17,089 nucleotides of DNA from Firm-04 sp045628085 (GCA_045628085.1 JAZQOZ010000005.1:1-17089); one strand, 5' to 3'; shown: positions 1 to 15,543, numbered from the stretch's first letter. The notes: a model not told the origin generated them from the sequence alone. Numbers and translations are program-made.

Positions 1-32
1 GTTTGCTTGACAATGAGCCTCTGCGACTGTGA
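1..32 (+). CDS. possible 3' end of an upstream gene (partial)
   Basis: The frame beginning at base 3 reads LLDNEPLRL and then TGA at 30-32, which looks like an ordinary protein C-terminus. It lies about 55 bases before a strong terminator, a normal spacing for the end of an operon. Only nine residues are visible, so no function can be given. Frame 1 is also open, to a TAA at 124-126, but it runs into the terminator stem, so the frame-3 reading is preferred. The gene may also end before this window. Confidence 0.25.
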   Translation, partial: LLDNEPLRL

Positions 33-87
33 ATTTAAGCAAAAGGAGCAGTTACAGAATAAAGCATCCGCCGAGAGAAATGATATC

Positions 88-139
88 ATCCCCTTAGAGC
101 AGACACACAAAACGTGTGACATCTAAGGGGATTTTTTTT
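88..139 (+). terminator. Rho-independent terminator
   Basis: Perfect 11-base stem, ATCCCCTTAGA (88-98) with TCTAAGGGGAT (122-132), with an inner CACAC/GTGTG stem, followed by a run of eight T (132-139). It ends the transcript entering from the left and isolates the promoter at 243-271. The rest of the gene-free stretch 33-353 holds only that promoter and an AT-rich leader. Confidence 0.88.
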
Positions 140-242
140 GCCCAAACGAAATCATCCAATATTTTCTCCGCAAAGGATAATTACCGCCGGTTTATTCTGA
201 AAGTTTACAAATTTTTTGTGCAATTTTTACATCTGGAAATGC

Positions 243-271
243 TTGAAATAATTGTGAAAATGTGATATACT
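243..271 (+). promoter_or_regulatory. promoter of the small peptide / giant surface protein operon
   Basis: TTGAAA (243-248), a 17-base spacer, and TATACT (266-271) preceded by TGA, which makes an extended -10 (TGnTATACT). The expected start is near 278, giving a leader of about 75 bases before the ATG at 354. No other good promoter is seen before the giant gene, so both genes probably share this one. Confidence 0.65.
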
Positions 272-353
272 GAATATATATACTGAGCGTATTGTGCAGT
301 TGCGGCACATTCTGGGTATATTTTGTTCCAGACTGAAGGAAAGGAGGAGCGCT

Positions 354-497
354 ATGAAGCAGGAGTATGTCAAAGCCGATATCGAGATCATCACCTTTGA
401 TGGGGACGATATCATCACCACAAGCTTGTTGAGTGCCAAGATCAGTGATCCCAAGTCACCGTTCCTTGACGAATACGAAACATTACCGATCGAATAG
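354..497 (+). CDS. 47-residue small protein preceding the giant surface protein
   Basis: The start at 354 is chosen because AAGGAGG (341-347) lies six bases before the ATG. The frame is open further upstream but has no comparable ribosome binding site there. The product is acidic, has no Cys, and has no signal peptide or membrane segment. Its N-terminal half follows the pattern KQEYVKADIEIITFDGDDII-TTS. From memory, short ORFs with this pattern (Y-x-x-(A/P)-x-(I/V)-x-(I/V)-x-x-F/L-x-x-x-D-(I/V)-I-T-x-S) are frequent in Clostridia near secreted-protein and peptide genes, but I know no assigned function. It ends 20 bases before the giant gene's ATG and shares its promoter, so the two are probably co-transcribed. 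It could be a regulatory or precursor peptide; that is inference only. The call as a real gene rests on the ribosome binding site, promoter and spacing. Confidence 0.68.
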   Translation: MKQEYVKADIEIITFDGDDIITTSLLSAKISDPKSPFLDEYETLPIE

Positions 498-517
498 TGT
501 TATTTACAGGAGGAAAT

Positions 518-9442
<8,925 letters not shown>

Positions 9443-9481
9443 GCATAAACCCGACAGTACGATCAAGTCACACATAATGAT

Positions 9482-9524
9482 GAGGCTGCGCAGCATTTCA
9501 GCTGTGCAGCCTCAGTCTGTTTGG
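9482..9524 (+). terminator. probable terminator of the giant gene
   Basis: A 13-base stem, GAGGCTGCGCAGC (9482-9494) with GCTGTGCAGCCTC (9501-9513), has one G-U pair and a six-base loop ATTTCA, 39 bases after the stop. The trailing sequence (AGTCTGTTTGG) is only weakly T-rich, so termination may be incomplete. Confidence 0.55.
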
Positions 9525-9591
9525 AAAGCGCATGGATCTTGTCTGCGGCAACATTGTTGCATCTGTCTGCAAGTGTTTATTTTCATAACGC

Positions 9592-9619
9592 TTGACTAAA
9601 TCTGAAAATATGGTATAAT
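9592..9619 (+). promoter_or_regulatory. promoter of the wecB-gtrA-GT2 operon
   Basis: TTGACT (9592-9597), a 16-base spacer, and consensus TATAAT (9614-9619). The expected start is near 9626, with a leader of about 70 bases before the wecB ATG. It lies downstream of the hairpin at 9482-9513, separating this operon from the giant gene. Confidence 0.75.
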
Positions 9620-9697
9620 ATGATTGGGTTCAGATGTATCCATCAGGTTCGACAATGCAGCTGTTGAACTATCAAGCAGAAAAGAAAGAGGAATTAG

Positions 9698-10804
9698 ATG
9701 AAGAATATCATGCTTATCATCGGCACAAGACCGGAAGCAATCAAAATGTGCCCTCTTGCTTATGCTCTGCGAAAGCGTCCGGATTTCCATGTGACGATCT
9801 GTGCCACAGGTCAGCATGAGGAAATGCTGGAGCAGGTTTTTCAAGCCTTTAACTTGACACCGGATCACAATCTTCACATCATGAAAGCAAATCAGAATCT
9901 GTTTGACATTACAATGCAGATACTGAATGACATCCGGAAACTGTATGAAGCGGAAAAGCCTGCACTGGTTTTGGTACATGGTGATACCACAACGGCGTTT
10001 TCTGCCGCGCTGGCAGCTTTTTATATGAAAATTCCTGTTGGTCATGTGGAAGCGGGACTCAGAACATATCGCATTTTCGCCCCATATCCGGAAGAATTCA
10101 ACCGCCAGTCTATTGATTCGATGACATCTTATTTCTTTGCTCCGACAGAGAATGCAAAATCAAATCTGCTTGCGGAAAAGAAAGATGATTCCGCAATTTA
10201 TGTCACAGGCAATACTGCCATTGACGCTTTGCAATATACTGTAGATCCTGCTTATCAGCATCCTTTGCTGACATGGTCAAATGGTTCGCGGCTGATGCTC
10301 ATCACCATTCACAGACGCGAAAATCTTGGAGAACCGATGAGGCAGATCTTTACAGCCATTCGCAAGGTTCTGGATGAATATGATGATGTCAGGGCAGTTT
10401 ACCCTGTTCATCTCAATCCGACAGTGCAAAGCATAGCACGAAGTGTGTTTGACGGGTGTGAAAAAATCAGGCTTGTGCCGCCGATGGATGTCATTGATTT
10501 TCATAACATTATGGCAAAATCCTATCTGATCCTCACGGACAGCGGCGGTGTTCAGGAAGAAGCGCCTTCGTTGAAAGTACCTGTTCTGGTCGCACGGAAT
10601 ACGACTGAACGGCAGGAAGGCGTTGACGCCGGCATCACCAAAGTGATCGGAACGGAAACAAATACAGTCTATATGGAATGCCGCAAACTTCTGGATCAGC
10701 CGGAATGTTATCGTTCCATGATCGCAGAAGTCAATCCTTACGGAGACGGAAAAGCCTCTGAACGAATTGCAGATATCATTTGCGGCTTGATGGAAACAAC
10801 ATGA
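9698..10804 (+). CDS. wecB: UDP-N-acetylglucosamine 2-epimerase (non-hydrolysing)
   Basis: This cytoplasmic enzyme interconverts UDP-GlcNAc and UDP-ManNAc, supplying ManNAc for wall teichoic acid linkage units, capsule or other glycopolymers. The 368-residue length is normal for the family. Visible motifs are GTRPE (9-13), HGDTTT (94-99), GHVEAGLRT (115-123, with the family Glu at 118), PEEFNRQ (131-137), VTGNTAIDAL (169-178), HRREN (205-209) and DSGGVQEEAP (281-290). The start ATG 9698 follows GAGGA (9688-9692). The stop overlaps the next gene's ATG (ATGA at 10801-10804), so translation is coupled to the GtrA-like gene. In Gram-positive nomenclature this is also mnaA. The family is certain; which polymer uses the sugar is not shown here. 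Confidence 0.96.
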   Translation: MKNIMLIIGTRPEAIKMCPLAYALRKRPDFHVTICATGQHEEMLEQVFQAFNLTPDHNLHIMKANQNLFDITMQILNDIRKLYEAEKPALVLVHGDTTTAFSAALAAFYMKIPVGHVEAGLRTYRIFAPYPEEFNRQSIDSMTSYFFAPTENAKSNLLAEKKDDSAIYVTGNTAIDALQYTVDPAYQHPLLTWSNGSRLMLITIHRRENLGEPMRQIFTAIRKVLDEYDDVRAVYPVHLNPTVQSIARSVFDGCEKIRLVPPMDVIDFHNIMAKSYLILTDSGGVQEEAPSLKVPVLVARNTTERQEGVDAGITKVIGTETNTVYMECRKLLDQPECYRSMIAEVNPYGDGKASERIADIICGLMETT

Positions 10805-11217
10805 AAAAAACATTTGAAAAATATCGGTCTGTGCTTTCATATCTTGCATTTTCCGTAATGTGTGCAGGAATCGAGACCGCCATCGGACTGCTGCTGCTGA
10901 ATTTTTTATGCTCATCAGCCCTTGTGTCCAATATCATTGCGACTCTGATCGGTTCAGTTGTTCATTATTTATGTGTAACCAAAAAGAGTTTTGATGCGAA
11001 TGTTTCGCTTTCAACATTTCTGGTTTATGCGGGGACTTTTGTTTTGGGTCTGATTGTTCAGAATATTGTTGTATGGCTTGTAAACGGAATGCTCATTGAT
11101 CTGTGCGGGAAAAATTACGCATTCATTCTTGCAAAGGGATTTTCTCTTGTTATATCGTTTTTTCTGTTATATGGAGTCCGAAAAATGCTTTACCGTATGG
11201 TTGAACGAAAGGAGTGA
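10801..11217 (+). CDS. GtrA-like four-helix membrane protein (sugar-lipid flippase candidate)
   Basis: The start is ATG 10801, overlapping the wecB stop; an in-frame ATG at 10780 would overlap wecB further. The 138 residues have four hydrophobic helices at about 12-34, 40-58, 72-95 and 106-125, with basic cytoplasmic ends (KKTFEKYR; RKMLYRMVERKE). Size and topology fit the GtrA family (PF04138). Members are proposed to help move polyprenyl-phosphate-linked sugars across the membrane and are typically encoded beside a GT2 synthase. That is exactly the context here: the GT2 gene's ribosome binding site lies inside this gene's 3' end. The family call rests on topology and neighbourhood, as the family has few strict motifs. 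Confidence 0.85.
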   Translation: MKKTFEKYRSVLSYLAFSVMCAGIETAIGLLLLNFLCSSALVSNIIATLIGSVVHYLCVTKKSFDANVSLSTFLVYAGTFVLGLIVQNIVVWLVNGMLIDLCGKNYAFILAKGFSLVISFFLLYGVRKMLYRMVERKE

Positions 11218-11222
11218 ATGGC

Positions 11223-11981
11223 ATGAAAAGAATATTTGCCTGTCTGCCGTGTTACAATGAAGAAGAAAACATTGCTGCCCTGATCGAAAAGTGGCAGAAT
11301 GAAAAAGCTGCACTTCAGGAAATGGGATATCAGCTGCTGATTATCGCCATTGACGATAAAAGCACAGACCGCACGGCGGAAATTATCGGAGATTTTGTCG
11401 CGCAGTCAAAGAATGTGAAAGCCGTTTATCATAAAGTGAATAAAAATCTTGGCGGCGGAGTAGCGACAGCATTCAAAGTGTTTCGCAAATGCGGGAAAAG
11501 CGGCGATCTGTGCGTACTGATGGACGGAGATAATACGCATGATCCCAAGTATGTTATTTCCATGGTTCAAAAAATTGAAGCAGGCGCAGATTGTGTGATC
11601 GCATCCCGATACTGTGGAAATGCGGAAATTGTCGGTGTTCCGAAAAACAGAGTATTTCTCAGTGACGCTGCCAAGTATTACTATCAGCTTGTTCTGAACG
11701 TCAAAAATGTGAAAGACTATACCTGCGGATATCGTGTGTATCGGTATGATATCATTACCAAGGCACATCAGATATACGGCAGTCAGTTTATTCAGCAGAA
11801 AAATTTCTCCTGTATGATGGAAGTGCTGTATAAACTTAGCCTGGTGGGCGCAAAATTTGATGAAGTTCCGTTTGTTTTACGCTATGACAACAAACAGGGA
11901 CAGTCCAAAATGAATGTGCTGAAAACAATGAAAAGCAGCATCATCACTGCTCTGCGGCTGCGGCTGACCAGCAAAAGATAA
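11223..11981 (+). CDS. GT2 family glycosyltransferase, dolichyl-phosphate-mannose-synthase-like
   Basis: The start is ATG 11223, eight bases after AAAGGAG (11208-11214); an in-frame GTG at 11214 lies within that binding site. The 252-residue protein is a GT-A fold enzyme: YNEEENI (11-17), nucleotide-binding DDKSTD (44-49), NLGGG (75-79), metal-binding DGDNTHDP (101-108), SRY (128-130), and a late RYDNKQGQSKMN (220-231) like the basic loop of DPMS-type enzymes. It ends without a C-terminal membrane domain, so membrane partnering is left to the GtrA-like neighbour. The likely reaction moves a sugar from a nucleotide sugar to polyprenyl phosphate on the cytoplasmic face. The sugar is unknown; UDP-ManNAc or UDP-GlcNAc is plausible from wecB but only inferred. 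No GT-C type transferase that would use the lipid-linked sugar is present in the window. Confidence 0.9.
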   Translation: MKRIFACLPCYNEEENIAALIEKWQNEKAALQEMGYQLLIIAIDDKSTDRTAEIIGDFVAQSKNVKAVYHKVNKNLGGGVATAFKVFRKCGKSGDLCVLMDGDNTHDPKYVISMVQKIEAGADCVIASRYCGNAEIVGVPKNRVFLSDAAKYYYQLVLNVKNVKDYTCGYRVYRYDIITKAHQIYGSQFIQQKNFSCMMEVLYKLSLVGAKFDEVPFVLRYDNKQGQSKMNVLKTMKSSIITALRLRLTSKR

Positions 11982-12021
11982 CACAGCGGTTATTCAAGAG
12001 AAAGGATGTCCACAAACATGG

Positions 12022-12282
12022 TTGAGATTCAATATTCTGAAGGATGCGGACTGTTATTTCACTTTTGTACCGGTACAAAGTGAAAATGAACTCGATTATT
12101 TCCTTGAACTGCTCCGAAACAACGGAATGCTTTGCAGTGAAATGCCGATCAATCTCGGAACTTTTATGTTCAGCTTTGATTCGGATTCGCGTTATGCGTG
12201 TAAATATGAGGGCATCCTGTTCAATCTGGTTTATGATGAATTCCGGGATCATGTTTCTTTTGCAGTGAATGATACAGACTGA
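12022..12282 (+). CDS. small hypothetical protein, last gene of the wecB operon
   Basis: An 86-residue frame follows 40 bases after the GT2 stop with no promoter or terminator between, so it is probably co-transcribed. The frame is protein-like: FTFVPVQSENELDYFLELL, then alternating hydrophobic and polar stretches ending FNLVYDEFRDHVSFAV. No signal peptide, membrane segment or known motif is recognised. The start is uncertain. The only usual start codon near the 5' end is TTG 12022, 15 bases after AAAGGA (12001-12006), which is too far for a good site. An ATG at 12018 is in another frame and stops after 21 codons. Either the gene uses this poor TTG or a small indel has shifted its true start. 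Function unknown. Confidence 0.5.
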   Translation: MRFNILKDADCYFTFVPVQSENELDYFLELLRNNGMLCSEMPINLGTFMFSFDSDSRYACKYEGILFNLVYDEFRDHVSFAVNDTD

Positions 12283-12299
12283 ACTTTCCGATGCACCTG

Positions 12300-12328
12300 T
12301 TGACTTCGCTTTTGATATGTGCTATAAT
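12300..12328 (+). promoter_or_regulatory. promoter of the 100-residue unknown gene
   Basis: TTGACT (12300-12305), exactly 17 bases, TATAAT (12323-12328), with TGC just before the -10 (extended -10). The start is expected near 12335, about 40 bases before the ATG at 12375. Confidence 0.88.
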
Positions 12329-12374
12329 ATATAACAAGAATCACCGTTTTTGCATTACAGAAGGAGATGAGAAC

Positions 12375-12677
12375 ATGACAAAGCTGAACGTGAAAACACT
12401 GAACTGCCGGAAACTGTTTACAGTTGATGAGAACACTTCTCCCTGTAACAGCAAGCCTGATCTCTATATCGGTATCGCTGAAAACGGAGAGCTGATCTGC
12501 ATCGCGGAATGGCTTGTAACGATATCTGCTGCATGGGGTACAAGAGTAGAATATTATCAGATCAGTAAGCAGGAATACCGGCAGCTTCTCGAAACCGCCA
12601 AAAAGAACGGCAATCTGCAAAAGGCTGTCGATGCAGGAAAAATCACACTTGCATACGCAGAACAGCTCGGCAGATAA
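12375..12677 (+). CDS. hypothetical protein, 100 residues, monocistronic
   Basis: The start ATG 12375 lies eight bases after AAGGAG (12361-12366). The frame is open up to an ATG at 12291, but that precedes the promoter and is rejected. The protein begins TKLNVKTLNCRKLFTVDEN, has a central hydrophobic beta-like stretch (LYIGIAENGELICIAEWL) and a helical C-terminus (EYRQLLETAKKNGNLQKAV). It has no signal peptide, transmembrane helix or known catalytic motif, and looks like a small soluble cytoplasmic protein. It has its own strong promoter and terminator, so it is a stand-alone unit. Function unknown. Confidence 0.85.
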   Translation: MTKLNVKTLNCRKLFTVDENTSPCNSKPDLYIGIAENGELICIAEWLVTISAAWGTRVEYYQISKQEYRQLLETAKKNGNLQKAVDAGKITLAYAEQLGR

Positions 12678-12692
12678 TCAAATATTATGCGG

Positions 12693-12728
12693 AAGCCTGA
12701 CAGCATCACGCCGTCAGGCTTTCTTTTT
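12693..12728 (+). terminator. Rho-independent terminator
   Basis: Perfect nine-base stem AAGCCTGAC (12693-12701) and GTCAGGCTT (12713-12721), followed by TTCTTTTTC. It lies 15 bases after the stop of the 100-residue gene and ends that transcript. Confidence 0.88.
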
Positions 12729-12739
12729 CGGGCATAGAA

Positions 12740-12768
12740 TTGACATTTTCGTTTCGATTTCGTATAAT
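12740..12768 (+). promoter_or_regulatory. full-consensus sigma-A-type promoter upstream of the two-component system
   Basis: TTGACA (12740-12745), 17-base spacer, TATAAT (12763-12768): a complete match to consensus. It starts about 145 bases before the response regulator. It may give basal transcription of the two-component operon, with the second promoter at 12889-12894 as the regulated one. Alternatively it could make a short untranslated RNA across 12775-12900. The sequence does not decide between these. Confidence 0.72.
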
Positions 12769-12837
12769 ATGGAATATGAAATATAGAATAGTGCAGGCTG
12801 ATCCCGTATTCTGATCCCTGCTGTCTGCCGATAACAG

Positions 12838-12881
12838 AATGACACATCAATAACCCCGAAATGATATACAAATGACACATC
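12838..12881 (+). promoter_or_regulatory. four 11-base direct repeats, candidate response-regulator operator
   Basis: Four units start at 12838, 12849, 12860 and 12871: AATGACACATC, AATAACCCCGA, AATGATATACA, AATGACACATC. The first and last are identical. Read as heptamers, ATGACAC, ATAACCC, ATGATAT and ATGACAC are each separated by exactly four bases. That is the geometry of PhoB/OmpR-family binding sites. The last heptamer ends ten bases before TATAAT (12889-12894). Autoregulation by the adjacent regulator is inferred. Confidence 0.6.
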
Positions 12882-12888
12882 CGGATGC

Positions 12889-12894
12889 TATAAT
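12889..12894 (+). promoter_or_regulatory. -10 element of the probable activator-dependent promoter
   Basis: TATAAT at 12889-12894. The position 17 bases upstream reads ATACAA, a poor -35, and is covered by the 11-base repeat array. This fits a promoter in which a bound regulator replaces the -35 contact. The transcript would start near 12900, just ahead of the ribosome binding site. Confidence 0.5.
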
Positions 12895-12921
12895 GAAAGC
12901 ACAGAAGGGAGGTGCATGGCA

Positions 12922-13590
12922 ATGCATATCTTACTCATTGAGGATGACACGCAGATCTGTGCGGTCATTCAGAAATACTTTTCCAATCAGGGGGCTGAGA
13001 TCACTGCCGTATCGGACGGAGCAGCTGCTTTTGAACTCGTTCAGGGGGATATGAGCCGTTTTTCGCTCGTCCTGCTGGATATTATGCTGCCCGATACGGA
13101 CGGTTTTACCATCTGCCGCACCATTCGCAGAAACAGCGGTATTCCCGTTATCTTCATAACAGCAAGAGGACGCGAGGAGGATATTCTCCACGGCTATGCG
13201 CTGGGCTGTGACGATTATATTGTCAAGCCGTTTCTTCTGTCCGCACTCTATGCCAAATGCTGTGCGCTCGTCAAGCGGGCAGATCAGCAGACTGACACCA
13301 TACTGACCTGCGGTGCGATCCGGCTCGATAAGCTCCGGCTGACCTGCTATGTCGATGATCAGGAAATTGAACTTGCACCCAAAGGCTTTGCTATTCTCTG
13401 CTATATGATGGAGCATAAAGGCTGGGTGATCGACCGTGATACGCTGCTGGATCATGTGTGGGGGGCTGACTATTTCGGCATTGACCGCGTGGTCGATAAC
13501 CATGTGAAGCGGCTGCGGAAGGCGCTCGGCAGCGCCGGAAAACAGATCCATACAGTTGTCGGCAGAGGCTACAAACTGACTGAAAACTAA
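12922..13590 (+). CDS. OmpR/PhoB-family response regulator
   Basis: This is the DNA-binding output protein of the two-component system. GGAGGTG (12908-12914) sits only three bases from ATG 12916 if measured from the GGAGG core but nine bases from ATG 12922, so the start MHILLIEDD at 12922 (222 residues) is preferred; 12916 is possible. The receiver domain spans about 1-115: acidic pocket E7-D8-D9, phospho-acceptor D53 in LLDIMLPDTDGF, switch T80 in FITARG, and K102 in DDYIVKPF. The winged-helix DNA-binding domain spans about 128-220, with LAPKGFAILCYMM, VDNHVKRLRKALG and the wing sequence VVGRGYKL. The stop overlaps the kinase's ribosome binding site (AAGGAGG at 13589-13595), so the two genes are translated in step. 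It probably binds the 11-base repeats upstream. Confidence 0.96.
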   Translation: MHILLIEDDTQICAVIQKYFSNQGAEITAVSDGAAAFELVQGDMSRFSLVLLDIMLPDTDGFTICRTIRRNSGIPVIFITARGREEDILHGYALGCDDYIVKPFLLSALYAKCCALVKRADQQTDTILTCGAIRLDKLRLTCYVDDQEIELAPKGFAILCYMMEHKGWVIDRDTLLDHVWGADYFGIDRVVDNHVKRLRKALGSAGKQIHTVVGRGYKLTEN

Positions 13591-13602
13591 GGAGGATGTG
13601 TC

Positions 13603-15345
13603 ATGAAAAAACGAATCAGAATACAGAAAAAAAGACAAACCCTGCGCGCACTGCTGCTGAAAGCATTGATTTGTTCTGCGCTGGTCATAACAGCATTTAT
13701 CGTCGGCTTTCAGGTGTTCCTCAGCGAATATATCAGAATGCAGGCATGGGTTCAGCTCAATGCACAAAACACCCAGATACAGCGGTACATCCAAAAGAAA
13801 GCCGCAGAATCAGAAGGCGATATGCTGATGCAGGAGATCCGGTGCGAAATGACACTGTATACGTACATGGATATCTGCGTGTATGATCCGCTCGGCAGAG
13901 AGGATAAAAGTGTGCATCTGTCACCGCTCTATTCCCGAAATTGTCATATCGGTACGGCACTGATCGGAAAAGACGGTCAGATCACCGCATCCAATCAGTT
14001 TACGCTGATGTCGCGTATGTCTTTTTCGGATGATGACTATGATCCCGCAAGAGGATGGTATATCTGCGATCCGGATGCGCTTTCTATGCCGGAAGTCGAT
14101 CAGCTTTATGCAGATATGTCGGACATTTTTCTTCAGGAACACAGCGGATACTATCCGGAAATGAAGATCGAATCTGCCTATGTGGACAAAGTGCATCACA
14201 GCTTCATTCCGCATCAGGGCGTGATGGGGCTGATCTATGAACCGAAAACGGATGAAGCCCTGATCGACGATTCCAGCAAGGAATGGAGCAATACGAAAGA
14301 GATCAATATTACGATCAATGATCCGGACTATGAGCTTGTGACACTGCACAGCATCTCGGAAAAGGGCAAATATCCGCGTGCGATGCTAAGTTATCCGCAG
14401 GGAGAATCTGCAAAAGCGCTGGAGCAGTATCAGGACGAGTTTCAGTATCGGGAAATCAATAATTATAAGTCTGAGTATGAGGGATTCGATGAAAATGGAA
14501 ACGGTATACAGACATATACCCAAATTGAACCTGTCTATATCAACAAAGACCTGTACTGGCTGACGACCTGCTTCACGATTGACTGGAATGATCCTGCACT
14601 GCACGCATTTTTCCGGCGCTGGACGATCGTTTTTGCACTGGCCGTCATACTGGCAGCACTGCTCCTCTGCTGGCGTAAAAACACGGTCAACAAAGCGAAA
14701 TATGCGTTTGAGGACTATCAGCGCGACCTGACCGATCATCTGGCACACGACATCAAAACGCCCCTCATGGCGATCAGCGGCTATGCCGAAAATCTGCTGA
14801 ACGGCAGTCTCTCCGAAACAGAACAGACGGAGTATCTCGGCGCGATCCTCAAAAATGTTTCCTTTACGGATTCGCTCATCAGCCGGACGCTGTACCTCAA
14901 TCACATGGATAAAACAACCGCGCATAAGCAGGAAACAGTCCGGCTGACGGATACAGTCAGGGATGCATTCGGCAAATATGCGCTCCTGCTGGATGAAAAG
15001 CAGATCACGCACAATGTCAGCGGCGAGGCTGAGATCCGGACAGATCAGGCGGCACTCGAAACCATTCTCGAAAATCTGATCTCCAATGCCGTCAAATATA
15101 CGCCTGCCGGCGGTTCGATTCAGGCTGAGGCGGATAAAAAAGGCATCACGCTGACCAATACCGTTGCCAAAAAAGTAAACACGAAAGAGCTGAAACGTCC
15201 GTTTGTCCGCGGCGATGCGGCAAGAAGCAATCCGGACGGTCACGGTCTGGGACTTGCGATCGCAGAACGTGCGGCACTGATCAGCGGTTACAAGCTCTCA
15301 CTCTCCTGCACCGATACGGTTTTCACTGCAAAGATCGAATTCTGA
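13603..15345 (+). CDS. membrane sensor histidine kinase
   Basis: 580 residues, start ATG 13603 seven bases after AAGGAGG. A basic N-terminus leads to a first helix (about 19-40). A large extracytoplasmic sensor of about 300 residues follows, and then a second helix (about 340-358). There is no obvious HAMP: the second helix leads through about 20 residues straight to the dimerisation and phosphorylation segment with H382 in HLAHDIKTPL. The ATPase domain shows the N-box ENLISNAVKYTP (N491, N495), PFVRGDAARS, and the G-box GHGLGLAIAE (546-555). The usual DxGxG box is not visible; its place reads GITLTNTVAKKV. That degenerate form I recall in several Firmicute kinases. The kinase autophosphorylates and passes phosphate to D53 of the preceding regulator. 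The signal is unknown; the sensor matches no PAS or Cache motif I recognise. Confidence 0.94.
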   Translation: MKKRIRIQKKRQTLRALLLKALICSALVITAFIVGFQVFLSEYIRMQAWVQLNAQNTQIQRYIQKKAAESEGDMLMQEIRCEMTLYTYMDICVYDPLGREDKSVHLSPLYSRNCHIGTALIGKDGQITASNQFTLMSRMSFSDDDYDPARGWYICDPDALSMPEVDQLYADMSDIFLQEHSGYYPEMKIESAYVDKVHHSFIPHQGVMGLIYEPKTDEALIDDSSKEWSNTKEINITINDPDYELVTLHSISEKGKYPRAMLSYPQGESAKALEQYQDEFQYREINNYKSEYEGFDENGNGIQTYTQIEPVYINKDLYWLTTCFTIDWNDPALHAFFRRWTIVFALAVILAALLLCWRKNTVNKAKYAFEDYQRDLTDHLAHDIKTPLMAISGYAENLLNGSLSETEQTEYLGAILKNVSFTDSLISRTLYLNHMDKTTAHKQETVRLTDTVRDAFGKYALLLDEKQITHNVSGEAEIRTDQAALETILENLISNAVKYTPAGGSIQAEADKKGITLTNTVAKKVNTKELKRPFVRGDAARSNPDGHGLGLAIAERAALISGYKLSLSCTDTVFTAKIEF

Positions 15346-15406
15346 GCAAGAAAGTGTCTGACATTGCAAATGCAGAAAAAATGAGCATATAACGATAGAA
15401 TAAAAA

Positions 15407-15440
15407 GCCCTGCACCGCTGATTCCGCAGTGATGCAGGGC
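15407..15440. terminator. hairpin after the histidine kinase, possible terminator
   Basis: The 14-base arms 15407-15420 and 15427-15440 (core GCCCTGCA/TGCAGGGC) pair with one G-U and one mismatch around the loop ATTCCG, 61 bases after the kinase stop. A run of five A precedes the left arm, so the U-tract is on the minus strand. On the plus strand only ATAATAATTA follows. It is a better terminator for minus-strand transcription but may also attenuate plus-strand read-through. Confidence 0.55.
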
Positions 15441-15514
15441 ATAATAATTACAGGTATTGTTCAAATGCATCCATGCTTTTCTGCAATGCATTCAGAAATG
15501 TTTGGATGTGGATC

Positions 15515-15543
15515 TTGATTTTTCAGGATAGATGTGCTATACT
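15515..15543 (+). promoter_or_regulatory. promoter of the zinc-ribbon gene
   Basis: TTGATT (15515-15520), 17-base spacer, TATACT (15538-15543) with TGC directly before it (extended -10). The transcript would start near 15550, about 43 bases before ATG 15593. Confidence 0.7.

Noticed and set aside
13..126. Open frame 1 from an ATG at 13 to TAA at 124
   Set aside because: It reads through the terminator stem, has no ribosome binding site in view, and has an unlikely composition. The frame-3 gene end at 30-32 fits the terminator better.
294..353. Upstream extension of the 47-residue peptide gene
   Set aside because: It begins just after the predicted transcription start with no ribosome binding site, whereas ATG 354 has AAGGAGG six bases before it.
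12931..13794. 287-residue minus-strand open frame across the response regulator
   Set aside because: Antisense to a certain response-regulator gene with all catalytic residues in place; a codon-bias shadow.
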